Program-made: the position numbers and the translations under genes
Shown here: in pieces, positions 34,963 through 43,353 of the stretch
Position numbering within the stretch: the first letter of the stretch is position 1
How the letters are laid out: every line of letters starts with the position of its first letter
NCBI RefSeq assembly: GCF_935822925.1
Contig: NZ_CAKXZS010000004.1
Coordinates: 112,137-176,136 of the forward strand
Length of the DNA stretch: 64,000 bases
Reading direction: 5' to 3'
Origin: Mesorhizobium ventifaucium
Lineage (GTDB): Bacteria > Pseudomonadota > Alphaproteobacteria > Rhizobiales > Rhizobiaceae
The notes under the pieces: model-generated
What the model was told of the DNA's origin: nothing
The model's database searches: none
The model's input: only the letters and a program-made list of their open reading frames with translations

Positions 34963-35007
34963 CCGCGGCAGCCGACCGACCTCAGCACATCTTTGATGGA
35001 GGTTCTC

Positions 35008-35628
35008 ATGCGTGTTTTTGCAACTGCTTTGGGGTTGGTGGTGTTTTCCGCATCGCCTCTCTCGGTATCGCCCCTTTTGGCCCAGATCGGAAACCCGGCC
35101 GGCATGGCCCCGGATACCAGGATGGAGGCGCCGGGACAGCCGGCGCCTCATCAGACCAACTACCAGGACCGGCTGTTCGCGCAGCTCGCCGCCGCCGGCG
35201 GCGCAGCCGAGGTCGAATTCGGCAAGCTCGCGAAAAAGTCCGGCAACTCCGCTGTCACCGCATTTGCCGGCCGCATGGTCGACGGCCACTCGGCGGCGAA
35301 CGCGAGACTGAAATCTCTCGCTGAGACCAATAAGATCCCGCTGCCGGAAGGGCTCGACGAGGAGCACGAGCGGCAGCGGGCCGAGCTTGAAAAGCTCGAC
35401 GGGGCGAAGTTTGATATTGCCTATATCAGCGGGCAGATCACCGATCACCAGAAGGCGGTGCAACTGCTTGAATGGGAGATCGGTTCGGGACAGGACGCCG
35501 ACCTTCAGCATTTCGCCTCCGAGACTTTGCCGACGGTGCTCGAGCATCTGCAACTGGCGCGCGACATCAAGGCGGAACTGGCAAGCCAAGTGATCGCCGG
35601 CGCCACCACGGCGCCGCCCAAGCAGTAG
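35008..35628 (+). CDS. Exported DUF4142 protein
   Basis: 206 residues. A signal peptide (MRVFATALGLVVFSASPLS...LLAQ) is followed by a DUF4142 helical-bundle domain: FAQLAAAGGAAEVEFGKLA, MVDGHSAANARLKSL, YISGQITDHQKAVQLLEWE. It belongs to the ferritin-like/DUF4142 group of periplasmic proteins seen in stress regulons. GGAGG lies 5 nt before ATG 35008. It is 45 nt downstream of the cytochrome gene and probably in the same operon. Confidence 0.88.
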   Translation: MRVFATALGLVVFSASPLSVSPLLAQIGNPAGMAPDTRMEAPGQPAPHQTNYQDRLFAQLAAAGGAAEVEFGKLAKKSGNSAVTAFAGRMVDGHSAANARLKSLAETNKIPLPEGLDEEHERQRAELEKLDGAKFDIAYISGQITDHQKAVQLLEWEIGSGQDADLQHFASETLPTVLEHLQLARDIKAELASQVIAGATTAPPKQ

Positions 35629-35737
35629 CCCGCCGGCGGCAACATCAAGCTGTTTCCTGCATTGTTCCTCGGCCAGTCTCGTCGCGTTTTTCTAGCGGCG
35701 AGTGGGCCGCCCACGATCCCGCGCGTAGCGGTAGTCG

Positions 35738-35762
35738 GGAACAATCGCGCCAAACTGCCGTT
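35738..35762 (+). promoter_or_regulatory. EcfG-type promoter (GGAAC-N16-CGTT)
   Basis: GGAAC 35738-35742, 16-nt spacer, CGTT 35759-35762. It sits 26 nt before the TTG at 35789 and excludes the in-frame TTG at 35762 as a start. Confidence 0.75.
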
Positions 35763-35788
35763 TGGCAGTATCATCGCGGGAGGAGGTG

Positions 35789-36283
35789 TTGCAGCGGATC
35801 GTATCAGGAGCACTGGCGGGACTTGCCGCCACGATGGCGATGACCATCGCCATGAGGCACCTTCACCCGTTGCTCGACAACCGGGACCGTTATCCTTTGC
35901 CGCCGCGCGAGATCGTCGAACGCGTCGCAGCCGCCGGTGACGAGCAGGACGCGCGAACGAGCACGCTGCTTGCCCATTTCGGCTTTGGAGCCGTGACCGG
36001 CTCGATTTTTGCGCTTTTGCCCATGCGCCGTGGCAACGGCATCCTTTATGGACTCGGCGTGTGGGCGCTCAGCTATCTCGGATGGATTCCCGCCGCCAAT
36101 ATCCTCGCGCCAGCCTGGCGGCACCCCGCCTACCGAGATCTTCTGATGCTGGCTGTCCATGTCGTCTGGGGCGCTACCCTCTCCAGATCTCTGAGCGAAC
36201 TCGAAGCCGCAAGCACCGAAGTGTTTGGTCGGCCCACCCGCCCAAGGGCGGCGATATCGGAAATTCGTGAGAAGCCAGGCTGA
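35789..36283 (+). CDS. Small integral membrane protein (DUF1440-like)
   Basis: About 164 residues. Hydrophobic segments occur at residues 4-22 (SGALAGLAATMAMTIAM), 63-80, 85-105 and 125-140, consistent with a four-span membrane protein of the DUF1440/DUF6789 type. No good ATG exists: GTG 35786 or TTG 35789 follows GGGAGGAGG, and TTG has the better spacing. The perfect stress promoter fixes the transcript start. It ends 30 nt before the convergent ferredoxin reductase pseudogene. Confidence 0.65.
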   Translation: MQRIVSGALAGLAATMAMTIAMRHLHPLLDNRDRYPLPPREIVERVAAAGDEQDARTSTLLAHFGFGAVTGSIFALLPMRRGNGILYGLGVWALSYLGWIPAANILAPAWRHPAYRDLLMLAVHVVWGATLSRSLSELEAASTEVFGRPTRPRAAISEIREKPG

Positions 36284-36313
36284 CGGCTCCAATGCCATCA
36301 GTCCGCAATGCGC

Positions 36314-37394
36314 TCAGAGATCGAGGCAGACGGTGCCTTGCGGCCGGCTGCAGCAGGCCAACACAAGACCAGCCGCCTTCTCTTCGAGGCTCAGTCCTCC
36401 AAGGTCGTCCATCGCGACTTCACCCGACAGCTTGATCGTCCGGCAAGTTCCGCAAAAGCCCTGCTGGCATGCGGTAGGAATGTAGAGGCCGCTATTGCGC
36501 GCCGCATCGAGCAGGGTCTCTCCAGGCGCACACAGATGCTCCACGCCAGACCGGGTGAAACGGACGCAAGTTGGGCCAGCGACAGCCGATTGCAGAGGCA
36601 TGGAATTGCTCGCACCGCCGAAACTTTCCTCGTGATATTGCGAGGCCGCGATGCCACTCTCCGCGAAACAGGCCCGAACCGTCTGCATAAACGGTTCGGG
36701 GCCGCAAACGTAAGACGTGCGCTGGTGAAGGTCCGGAGCCAGCCGCAGGAGCATTGGGCCGTCGATCCGACCCATAGGGCCCTGCCAAGCCGAACCTTCC
36801 TGGCTGCAGATGAAGCTTACATCGACATTGGAGAATCGCGCGGCAAGCGCCTCCAACTCGGAGCGGAAGGCGATGTCGCCCGCCGTCCGGGCGCAGTGAA
36901 TGAAACGGATGTCATGGCCAGATGCCCGGTCGGTTAGCGCCCGCAGCATCGACATAACGGGAGTGATGCCGCTGCCGCCCGAAAGGAAAAGCGGCTTCTC
37001 GCATGGTAGATCGTCGAAGTTGAAGTGTCCGATCGGCCCTTCGATTTCAATGTCGTGGCCCGGCCGGAGATTAGTCGTGAAGCCAGTTGGAAACAAGCCC
37101 GCCCTTCATCCGCTTCACCGTGATGTGCAGGTCGAGCGGTCGAGTCGGCGGCGACGACACCGAGTACGATCTCGTTACCCGGGTGCCGTCGATCGTCAGG
37201 TGCACGACCAAATACTGGCCTGCACTGAAGCTGAACATGTGGCCGGAAGCGGCTGAAAGGACGAACGTCTTGACGTCGTGCGTCTCATCGATGACGCGCC
37301 GGCAGCGCACGACCTGCCTTGAGCCTTCCGCCCATTGCCGTTGACGCATCGCCGGAGCGAAGTAGGTGGTCGAAAAGGACGCATGTGCGTTCAT
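36314..37394 (-). pseudogene. Frameshifted 2Fe-2S ferredoxin:NAD(P)H reductase-like oxidoreductase
   Basis: Two reading frames together encode one FAD/NAD(P)/2Fe-2S oxidoreductase. Frame 1 (37394 to 37071) carries the FAD domain (GQYLVVHLTIDG, TRSYSVSSPP) and stops at GLVSNWLHD-TAA. Frame 2 resumes with NLRPGHDIEIEGPIGHF and carries the NAD-binding domain (FLSGGSGITPVMSMLRAL, CGPEPFM) and a C-terminal plant-type ferredoxin domain (CQQGFCGTC plus ACC). One extra T after the GAC codon explains the shift. All cofactor motifs are otherwise intact, so the lesion is recent, is a sequencing error, or is a recoding site. It is likely the electron donor for the Rieske protein at 39.6 kb. Confidence 0.8.
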
Positions 37395-37468
37395 GACTAG
37401 ACTCTGCTTGACCCGGCCAGAATGGCAGCCGGGACACTTTCAAAAAAGCGGCAGATGTCGACTTAACA

Positions 37469-37483
37469 ATCGGGTATCCCGAT
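37469..37483. promoter_or_regulatory. Perfect dyad ATCGGG-TAT-CCCGAT
   Basis: A 6+3+6 inverted repeat immediately after the LysR stop codon and about 75 nt upstream of the oxidoreductase start. It contains TCGGGTAT, whose complement ATACCCGA recurs at 38371-38378 in the LysR/amidohydrolase intergenic region. Candidate LysR-family binding site. Confidence 0.4.
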
Positions 37484-38341
37484 CTAATTTTCCATGGACA
37501 TGACGGCCAGATGGAGCGCGCGGATCCCTCTGCGGATGATCGGCTCGTGCTTGCGGTGCGCCAAAATTGCGGTGTGAACGGGCTGCTGAAGCGCGGGCGC
37601 ACCCTCGACGACGAAAGACGGCCGCTCGGCCGTATAGCGCCGCGCGTCGTCACTGCGCATATAGCAGGTGCCTCCGGTCCGCCGCAGCATCGCTTCGGCG
37701 AGCGTTTCCGAGCCCATCGACAGCCGGCCTATTGCCAATTGCGGCAGTGCCTCGGCGTGGGCCTTTTCGAGCACGACCGTGTACCCTGGCCGGATATATG
37801 TATCCGGATTGACCTCTGACAGGACCCTGGCTGCAGTAGACACCATCACATATTCTTCGACCATGAGAGGATCGTAGGAGATTTCAGGCAGGTATCGGGG
37901 CGCGTAGACCACAGCAATATCGAGGTTTCCCAAGCTCAAATCGGAAATCATCTGCGGTGAATAGTCGGATTCCACGTGAATTGACGATTTTGGCAGCACC
38001 TGGAACAGAGTTTCCACCCAACCCGGCAATATCGATCGCGTCATCCCGACCTGCGCAGCGACGCGCAAGGTGCCTTCGAACCGGTTAAATGCCCGCACGT
38101 CATGGCGGGCCTGTGACCATGTCGACACCATGGCGCGCGCATAGGCTTCGAAACGTCGCCCCGCCGCGGTCGGTTCGGCGCCGGCGCGCCCTCGCAGGAA
38201 GAGCTCCGAGCCGATTGCCTGCTCCAGATTCCTGATGCGGGTGCTGACTGTTGACTGCGTTACGCCCAGACGATCCGCCGTACGGTTGAAATTTCGCGAC
38301 TCCATGATGTCGAGAAAGGTCTCGATGTGATCCAGCTGCAT
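37484..38341 (-). CDS. LysR-family transcriptional regulator
   Basis: 285 residues. The N-terminal winged helix (LDHIETFLDIMESRNFNRTA, LGVTQSTVSTRIRNLEQAIG) is followed by a type-2 periplasmic-binding-like effector domain (VYAPRYLPEISYDPLM). It is transcribed away from the amidohydrolase-Rieske genes, the classic arrangement of a LysR activator with its target. The effector is unknown. Confidence 0.93.
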   Translation of the reverse strand: MQLDHIETFLDIMESRNFNRTADRLGVTQSTVSTRIRNLEQAIGSELFLRGRAGAEPTAAGRRFEAYARAMVSTWSQARHDVRAFNRFEGTLRVAAQVGMTRSILPGWVETLFQVLPKSSIHVESDYSPQMISDLSLGNLDIAVVYAPRYLPEISYDPLMVEEYVMVSTAARVLSEVNPDTYIRPGYTVVLEKAHAEALPQLAIGRLSMGSETLAEAMLRRTGGTCYMRSDDARRYTAERPSFVVEGAPALQQPVHTAILAHRKHEPIIRRGIRALHLAVMSMEN

Positions 38342-38370
38342 GCCGCCTCGCGATCGAAAAATCCGATCGT

Positions 38371-38378
38371 ATACCCGA
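38371..38378. promoter_or_regulatory. ATACCCGA box in the LysR/amidohydrolase intergenic region
   Basis: ATACCCGA, matching the arm of the dyad at 37469-37483. It is placed 30 nt upstream of lysR and 95 nt upstream of the amidohydrolase. Candidate half-site for the LysR regulator. Confidence 0.3.
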
Positions 38379-38473
38379 AATCACAAGCTTGATCAAATAA
38401 TGCCCGAAGCGGAAGCTGCGATTGAAGAAGCCGGCCACGTTAGCCGGCCTGCCAGGCCGGGGAGTTGGATAGG

Positions 38474-39556
38474 GTGTTCATAGTCGATTGCGATTGTCAC
38501 AATTACTGGTCGAGCGCGACGGTGCTCGAGCCCTATCTTTCCGGCGTCTGGAAAGACATGTTCACGGAAGGCGAGAAAACTGGTCCGAAGGGCGCCTTCC
38601 CGCACGGGCACCGTCCGTGGTTTCACCCGCAGGACTTTTCCCGCAAGGATGTCAGGCCAGAAACCGAAGCCGACAATTATCTCATCATGAAGCAAAAGCA
38701 CCTCGACAAATACAATGTCGGGGCCGCCATCCTCACCGGCGACGAGCCGATAGAAGCTTCCACGCTGGCAAACCCCTACTACGCCAGTGCGCTGGTCAGC
38801 GCCTATAACGACTACCAAATCGCCGAATGGCTTCCCAAAGACAGCCGCTTTATGGGTTCCATCATCATCGCGCCGCAGGATCCCAAGCTCGCAACAGCCG
38901 AGATCCGCCGCCTCGGCAACCATCCGCGTATGGTACAGGTTCTGGCCTCCCAAGGCTCGGTCAGACCCTACGGCGATCCGTTCTACCATCCCATTTTCGA
39001 GGCTTGCGCCGAAGTCGGGCTCCCATTCGCGATCCATCTGGGCGGCCATGGCGGCATCAACTGGAACGCGGTTGCGCCGGCTCCGACGACCTTCTTCTGG
39101 GAGACGCACGCCATTCTTCACATGTCGGCCTTGTCGCATGTGGCGAGCATGATCGCGCATGGGGTATTCGAGAAGTGGCCGGATCTGTATTTCGTGATCA
39201 TCGAGTGCGGCGTGGCCTGGGTTCCGTCGGTATTGTGGCGCCTGGACGCAGACTACAAAGCGCTGCGCAAGGAAACGCCGTGGCTGAAGATGCTGCCATC
39301 GGAATATTGCCGGCGCAACATCCGCTTTTCCACGCAGCCGCTGGAGCAGCCCGCGAACATACAGCATCTCTGGTCCACTCTCGAAGCAATGGACGGCGAG
39401 AACACGCTGATGTTTGCCTCCGACTACCCGCATTGGGACTATGACGATGCCAACACGCTGCACATCCCGCCCGCCTGGAAAAGCAAGATCATGGGATTGA
39501 ATGCGCTCGAGGTCTATAAACGCATTCCCCGCACGCAAGCGGCGAACGCCGCGTGA
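38474..39556 (+). CDS. Amidohydrolase-family (ACMSD-like) metal-dependent hydrolase
   Basis: About 360 residues of the amidohydrolase-2 family. N-terminal metal ligands lie in VDCDCHNYW. The segments FAIHLGGHGG, LSHVASMIAHGVFEKWPDL and ASDYPHWDYDD complete the TIM-barrel metal site. Members are decarboxylases or hydrolases of carboxylated aromatic or heterocyclic compounds. GTG 38474 was chosen (GGAG 9 nt upstream); a TTG 9 nt earlier is an alternative. It is followed 12 nt later by a Rieske ferredoxin gene, suggesting a catabolic pathway. Substrate unknown. Confidence 0.85.
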   Translation: MFIVDCDCHNYWSSATVLEPYLSGVWKDMFTEGEKTGPKGAFPHGHRPWFHPQDFSRKDVRPETEADNYLIMKQKHLDKYNVGAAILTGDEPIEASTLANPYYASALVSAYNDYQIAEWLPKDSRFMGSIIIAPQDPKLATAEIRRLGNHPRMVQVLASQGSVRPYGDPFYHPIFEACAEVGLPFAIHLGGHGGINWNAVAPAPTTFFWETHAILHMSALSHVASMIAHGVFEKWPDLYFVIIECGVAWVPSVLWRLDADYKALRKETPWLKMLPSEYCRRNIRFSTQPLEQPANIQHLWSTLEAMDGENTLMFASDYPHWDYDDANTLHIPPAWKSKIMGLNALEVYKRIPRTQAANAA

Positions 39557-39568
39557 CGGGAGCAAACT

Positions 39569-39922
39569 ATGGCTGAGAAGACATACATTTGCCGGGTCGA
39601 CGAAATCGAGACCGGAATTCCCTACATCGCCAAAATCCGCAGCCTTTCAGTCGGGGTTTTCCGCATCGGAGATTCATTCCATGCCTTGCTGAACGTTTGT
39701 CCGCACCGCGGCGCTCCGCTTTGCGAGGGACCGCAATGCGGCACCACGGCGCCGGTCGACCAAGCGCAATTCATCTACCACCGCGAGAACGAGATCGTGC
39801 GCTGCGCCTGGCACGGCTGGGAATTCGACATAAAAACTGGTGCGGCCCTGGTCGATCCGGGCGTACGAGCCCGTACATTCCCAGTCACGGTGGAAGCTGG
39901 TGAAATCTATGTAACGGCGTAA
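39569..39922 (+). CDS. Rieske-type [2Fe-2S] ferredoxin
   Basis: A 117-residue Rieske protein with both cluster-binding boxes: CPHRGAPLC (C44, H46) and CAWHGWEFD (C79, H82). Small and soluble, with no oxygenase catalytic domain, so it is likely a ferredoxin component of an oxygenase system. It is co-transcribed with the amidohydrolase. The matching reductase is probably the frameshifted gene at 36.3-37.4 kb. The oxygenase itself is not in the window. Confidence 0.92.
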   Translation: MAEKTYICRVDEIETGIPYIAKIRSLSVGVFRIGDSFHALLNVCPHRGAPLCEGPQCGTTAPVDQAQFIYHRENEIVRCAWHGWEFDIKTGAALVDPGVRARTFPVTVEAGEIYVTA

Positions 39923-40033
39923 GATTAGTGTCGAAAACGCGGAAATCGAAACGGGGCAAATCGGCTGAATCCGCCAGATCTGCTCGATAGTGCCAACAAC
40001 AAGAATGCGGGAAATCCGCAATGGGAGGAACCA

Positions 40034-40751
40034 GTGTCAGAATCTGAGTATAAACTGCGCCTGGCGCAAAATCTGATCGGCCGCGGCAAGGTTTCGCGCC
40101 GTGATTTCATCCAGCTCGGGCTGAAGGCCGGCCTAACGGTCGCCGCCGCCGACACGCTCTTCGTGAGCGTGGCGCGGGCCGAACCGCAGCGGGGCGGCTT
40201 CGCCAAGCTCGGCATGGCGCATGGCGCGACGACGGATTCGATCGATCCGGCCGGCTATCCCGATACTTTCACGCAAACCGCCTTTTCGGGCGCCATGTCC
40301 AACAGCCTGACCGAGGTCGACGCGAAAGGCAGCATCCAACCGGACCTTGCCGAGAGCTTCGAGACCTCGGACGAGGCGACGACATGGGTCTTCAAGCTGC
40401 GCAAAGGTGCGACCTTCCACAACGGCAAGACCGTAACAGCGGACGACGTGGGCGCTCGACCAGATCGTACAGGAAGAGATCCTGAAGCTCCTTATGCGGC
40501 TGCAACAAGAATTCGGAGTCAGCTACATTTTCATCACGCACGACATCGCGACGGTGCGGGCGATCGCCGACGAAATTGTCGTCATGCATCAAGGCAAAGT
40601 CGTCGAGCAGGGGCTCAAGACCGAAATCCTGACGCCGCAGCATGCTCCGTATACCGAACTGCTTCTCTCCTCCGTGCCGGAGATGGATCCAGACTGGCTG
40701 ACGAAGCTGCTGGAAGCCCGGGAGCGCAAGCGGGTCGGCGCGGCGAATTGA
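40034..40751 (+). pseudogene. Deletion fusion: peptide ABC substrate-binding protein 5' end joined to ABC ATPase 3' end
   Basis: Positions 40034-40450 encode the first 139 residues of an SBP_bac_5 oligopeptide-binding protein with a Tat-type signal (SRRDFIQLGLKAGL) and FHNGKTVTADDV, where the normal protein would run on for about 350 more residues. From 40452, in the +1 frame, the sequence encodes the last 100 residues of a Dpp/Opp ATPase (ALDQIVQEEILKLL, FITHDIATVRAIADEIVVMHQG, HAPYTELLL). The rest of the binding protein, the permeases and the ATPase core are gone. This is an internal deletion of probably several kilobases. Nothing functional is expected. Confidence 0.88.
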
Positions 40752-40848
40752 AATCCCAACACTCTTACGAATAGGGAGCAACGGCTCGTAGGTGCGACGG
40801 ATACTACTCGTTTACCATCCGGCATCATTCCACCGCTCCCCCGCGGGT

Positions 40849-41541
40849 CTACGCGTAGCGGTCGTGGCGGCGCACCCAGTCCATTCCCTCAGCTTCGTTG
40901 CGCCCCTTTGGCATGAGGTCGAGCATGGCGTAGGTGCCCATCATCACCTCTACACCGCGGCCAAAGGTGGAGTAGGTGTGAAAGACGTCGCCAGCCTCAT
41001 CCTTGTAGAAGGCGCTCAGGCCAGGCCATTCCTCGCCGGTTTCCCGCCATTCGCCAAAATTGTAGTCGATGTGCCCGGTGGCGACCTCTTCGGGCGTGAA
41101 ACTGACCCGGAAATCGTAGTTAAACGGACTGCCGTTCGAGGACACCCATCGGAACTGCCAGCCCATACGCCTGCGATAGCGCTCGATCTCGGCAAGCGGC
41201 GCTCGCGAGACGGCGATCATGGTAACATCGTGATGCGCCAGATGCTTGTTCATGCCGTCGGTGTGATCAGCCATGAACGAGCAACTCGGGCAGCCTTCCT
41301 CCCACCCCGGCGCGAACATGAAATGTTGCACGAGAAGTTGTGAGCGGCCGTCGAAGAGATCGGCGAGCGCACGCGGACCATCCGGCGTGTCGAACAAATA
41401 GTCCTTCTCGATACGCACCCAGGGCAGGGCGAGCCGCTCGCGTGCGACCTTGTCGCAAAGATGCGTGAGTTCCTTCTCCGCTCGCAGCAGGCCCCGGCGG
41501 GCAGCCAGCCAGTCATCGCGTGAAACAACAGCGTGTTGCAT
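40849..41541 (-). CDS. DUF899 thioredoxin-like protein
   Basis: A 230-residue DUF899 protein: WVRIEKDYLFDTPDG, LADLFDGRSQLLVQHFMFAPGW, GCPSCSFMADH (a CPSC redox-type motif), RYRRRMGWQFRWVSS and FYKDEAGDVFHTYSTFGRG. A thioredoxin-fold family of unknown enzymatic role. ATG 41541 follows an AAAGGAG site; open frame upstream is ignored. It is co-transcribed with a small membrane protein gene immediately upstream. Confidence 0.9.
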   Translation of the reverse strand: MQHAVVSRDDWLAARRGLLRAEKELTHLCDKVARERLALPWVRIEKDYLFDTPDGPRALADLFDGRSQLLVQHFMFAPGWEEGCPSCSFMADHTDGMNKHLAHHDVTMIAVSRAPLAEIERYRRRMGWQFRWVSSNGSPFNYDFRVSFTPEEVATGHIDYNFGEWRETGEEWPGLSAFYKDEAGDVFHTYSTFGRGVEVMMGTYAMLDLMPKGRNEAEGMDWVRRHDRYA

Positions 41542-41543
41542 TG

Positions 41544-41837
41544 TCAGTCTCCTTTGGTTTGGGCGACGGAAGTGTTGCGGTGCTGCGAACGGGCGGAAAA
41601 CAGCTTCAGCCACGGCGATACGTGAAAGAGGCTCATCAGCAGATACATCAGGGCCATGTCGTTGATCGGCATGAAAGGCGAGGCGGCAGAGCACATGGTC
41701 ATGCCCGCCGAGCCGACAGCAGAAATCCACGCCATCAGTGCAAAGGTCGGTGCGGCGGCGAGCCCGAGCCAGCGGCCAAGATCGACCGCCTGCCCGAGCA
41801 ACGGAGTGGCTTTCTCTTTTGCTGCAAAAATCGTCAT
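41544..41837 (-). CDS. Small membrane protein
   Basis: 97 residues with two likely membrane helices (GLAAAPTFALMAWISAVG; DMALMYLLMSLFHVSPWL). The stop codon falls within the ribosome site of the DUF899 gene, so the two are translationally coupled. No family name was recognised; similar small membrane proteins often accompany DUF899 genes. Confidence 0.7.
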   Translation of the reverse strand: MTIFAAKEKATPLLGQAVDLGRWLGLAAAPTFALMAWISAVGSAGMTMCSAASPFMPINDMALMYLLMSLFHVSPWLKLFSARSQHRNTSVAQTKGD

Positions 41838-42146
41838 TTCGGTCCTGTGGTCGAATTCGCCGTTTCCACGGTTTCGATACGAAGAGGCTAGTTCGGGCAG
41901 ACGGGGAACTGAGAGTTACAAGTGTGACGGGATTTCAATGTGGGGGTGCAAACGGACCTGCAGCAAATCGCCTACCGCAATCATTGCGGTTCGGCAGCGC
42001 TTTAGCCCTCAAATCCAACGTAATCTGACCGCTTGGCCGACACGGACACCGAATGACGCGACGCCTGGCCAATGGTATTTTTAATGGAAGGCTAATATAC
42101 ATAGGCGCTCGAACGAGCAGCGCCTGCCAAATGCTTGAGGAGCGCC
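41838..42146. other. Intergenic region, nothing recognised
   Basis: About 310 nt between divergent genes. The right third is AT-rich (TATTTTTAATGG, TAATATACATAG), compatible with a promoter for the secreted protein at 42147. No repeats, RNA gene or GGAAC motif was seen. Confidence 0.4.
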
Positions 42147-42479
42147 ATGCGAAGACTCGTCTTCACTGCGATCTGTATAGTCACCACAACTGCCGCTAGC
42201 GCCCATGATTGGTACGAGGACAAGGTTGACCCACTGACGAAATTCAAGTGTTGCGGTGGCTCTGATTGCCGCGCCATACCTCGCTCGTCGGTACGGTCCA
42301 GGATAGACGGTGGTTACACTTACTTGCCGCATAATTTCGCCATTCCGCGTGACCGTGTGCAGGAATCCCCGGATGGCCAATACCACATCTGCGAGAGTAC
42401 TTACGTCATAACCAATCAGCTGTATTGGCGTTGCTTTTTCGCACCTCGCGTAAACGTCTCTCTAATTCTCCTACATTAA
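42147..42479 (+). CDS. Small exported Cys-containing protein
   Basis: A 110-residue protein. A signal peptide (MRRLVFTAICIVTTTAASA) precedes the mature HDWYEDKVDPLTKFKCCGGSD with adjacent Cys residues, and a later CEST and YWRCFF pair gives possible disulphides. GAGGAG lies 4 nt before ATG 42147. Such short periplasmic proteins occur in rhizobia, but no function is known to me. It stands alone, followed by another tiny gene. Confidence 0.75.
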   Translation: MRRLVFTAICIVTTTAASAHDWYEDKVDPLTKFKCCGGSDCRAIPRSSVRSRIDGGYTYLPHNFAIPRDRVQESPDGQYHICESTYVITNQLYWRCFFAPRVNVSLILLH

Positions 42480-42627
42480 AATACTGCCTGAATTCCTTGC
42501 CGCCCGGACAAGTGGAACTGGACCAGCCCCAGCGCTTCGGCGGAGAAGCAGCCGTTGTGATCGATCATCCGGGGAACATTTTCGTCGGCCTTCAATTTAA
42601 ACAGAGAAGCTGGTTTGGAGCAGATCA

Positions 42628-42846
42628 ATGGGCATTTTTTCCGATCTCAACAAGAAGCTGACGGAAAATCTCTACGCGCACGGTAACGACCTTATCGATC
42701 CTGCTGTGGATCTTCCCGAGAGCGTTGAGGAACGGGTCGAACTGTTGATGCCGTTCGTTCAGCCGGAGGCTCGCGAGTTGGTCCGCTCGCAAATCCTTGG
42801 CCTCATTCATGAGTACAGAAATGAAGGTTCCGCTCCATCGAGTTAG
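42628..42846 (+). CDS. Small hypothetical protein (72 aa)
   Basis: A 72-residue, acidic, helical soluble protein (MGIFSDLNKKLTENLYAHGN; VEERVELLMPFVQPEARELV). A GGAG site lies 7 nt upstream of the ATG. No domain was recognised. It lies just upstream of a dyad-rich intergenic repeat. Confidence 0.6.
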   Translation: MGIFSDLNKKLTENLYAHGNDLIDPAVDLPESVEERVELLMPFVQPEARELVRSQILGLIHEYRNEGSAPSS

Positions 42847-43353
42847 AGACCGTTGGAAACTCTACTCTGGCGGCCAAACTGATGGCGTTTTCTGCGCTGC
42901 CTACAGCGCCGCGCGTCCTTTGGACGCGCAAAGGACGCTGTAGCGCTTTTGGTTTTGCGCATGATCCTTTCCGAAAATCTTCCGATTGTCGGGGTCATGC
43001 GCGGGCACACGGACCAGCGCATGACCCCGGAAACAGATTTCGGTTTCATCGCGCAGGTCGCTCCGCGGTCCGGTTGACGAAGCCCCCCTGTACTCTAGAT
43101 CAAGTTGCACACCAAACTCGTGGTCACGCGGCGCCGGGAGGACAATTGTCTGGGAGCAACGCTGCAAGCGCGCACTATAATCACCAGTAAACGTCGCCGC
43201 CTTCGACTTGAATGCCTATCATCAACCCTGAGCAGCTGGCCGAAAGACGTGTGCTTTTTGCAGCGCCGGAAAAACATCGACGATATGGAAGAGATACGCG
43301 CCGAATAGAACGGCGACGATCTCGTGGTTACCGCTACCGAAGATCGGGGTCCG
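42847..43353. other. Long intergenic region carrying a Rhizobiales mosaic repeat
   Basis: 507 nt without a credible gene. The left part is the dyad repeat described at 42902-43029. The right 300 nt contain only short frames with poor codon bias, and presumably the promoter of the SDR gene. Confidence 0.5.
42902..43029. repeat. Intergenic mosaic palindromic repeat element
   Basis: Two strong dyads lie in tandem. The first is TACAGCG...CGCTGTA (42902-42908/42936-42942) enclosing GCGCGTCC-TTT-GGACGCGC (42911-42929). The second is CGGGGTCATGCGC / GCGCATGACCCCG (42990-43002/43017-43029), a perfect 13-nt stem. The wording resembles the mosaic intergenic repeats scattered through Mesorhizobium and relatives. 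The family resemblance is from memory; the dyads are directly visible. Confidence 0.75.
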
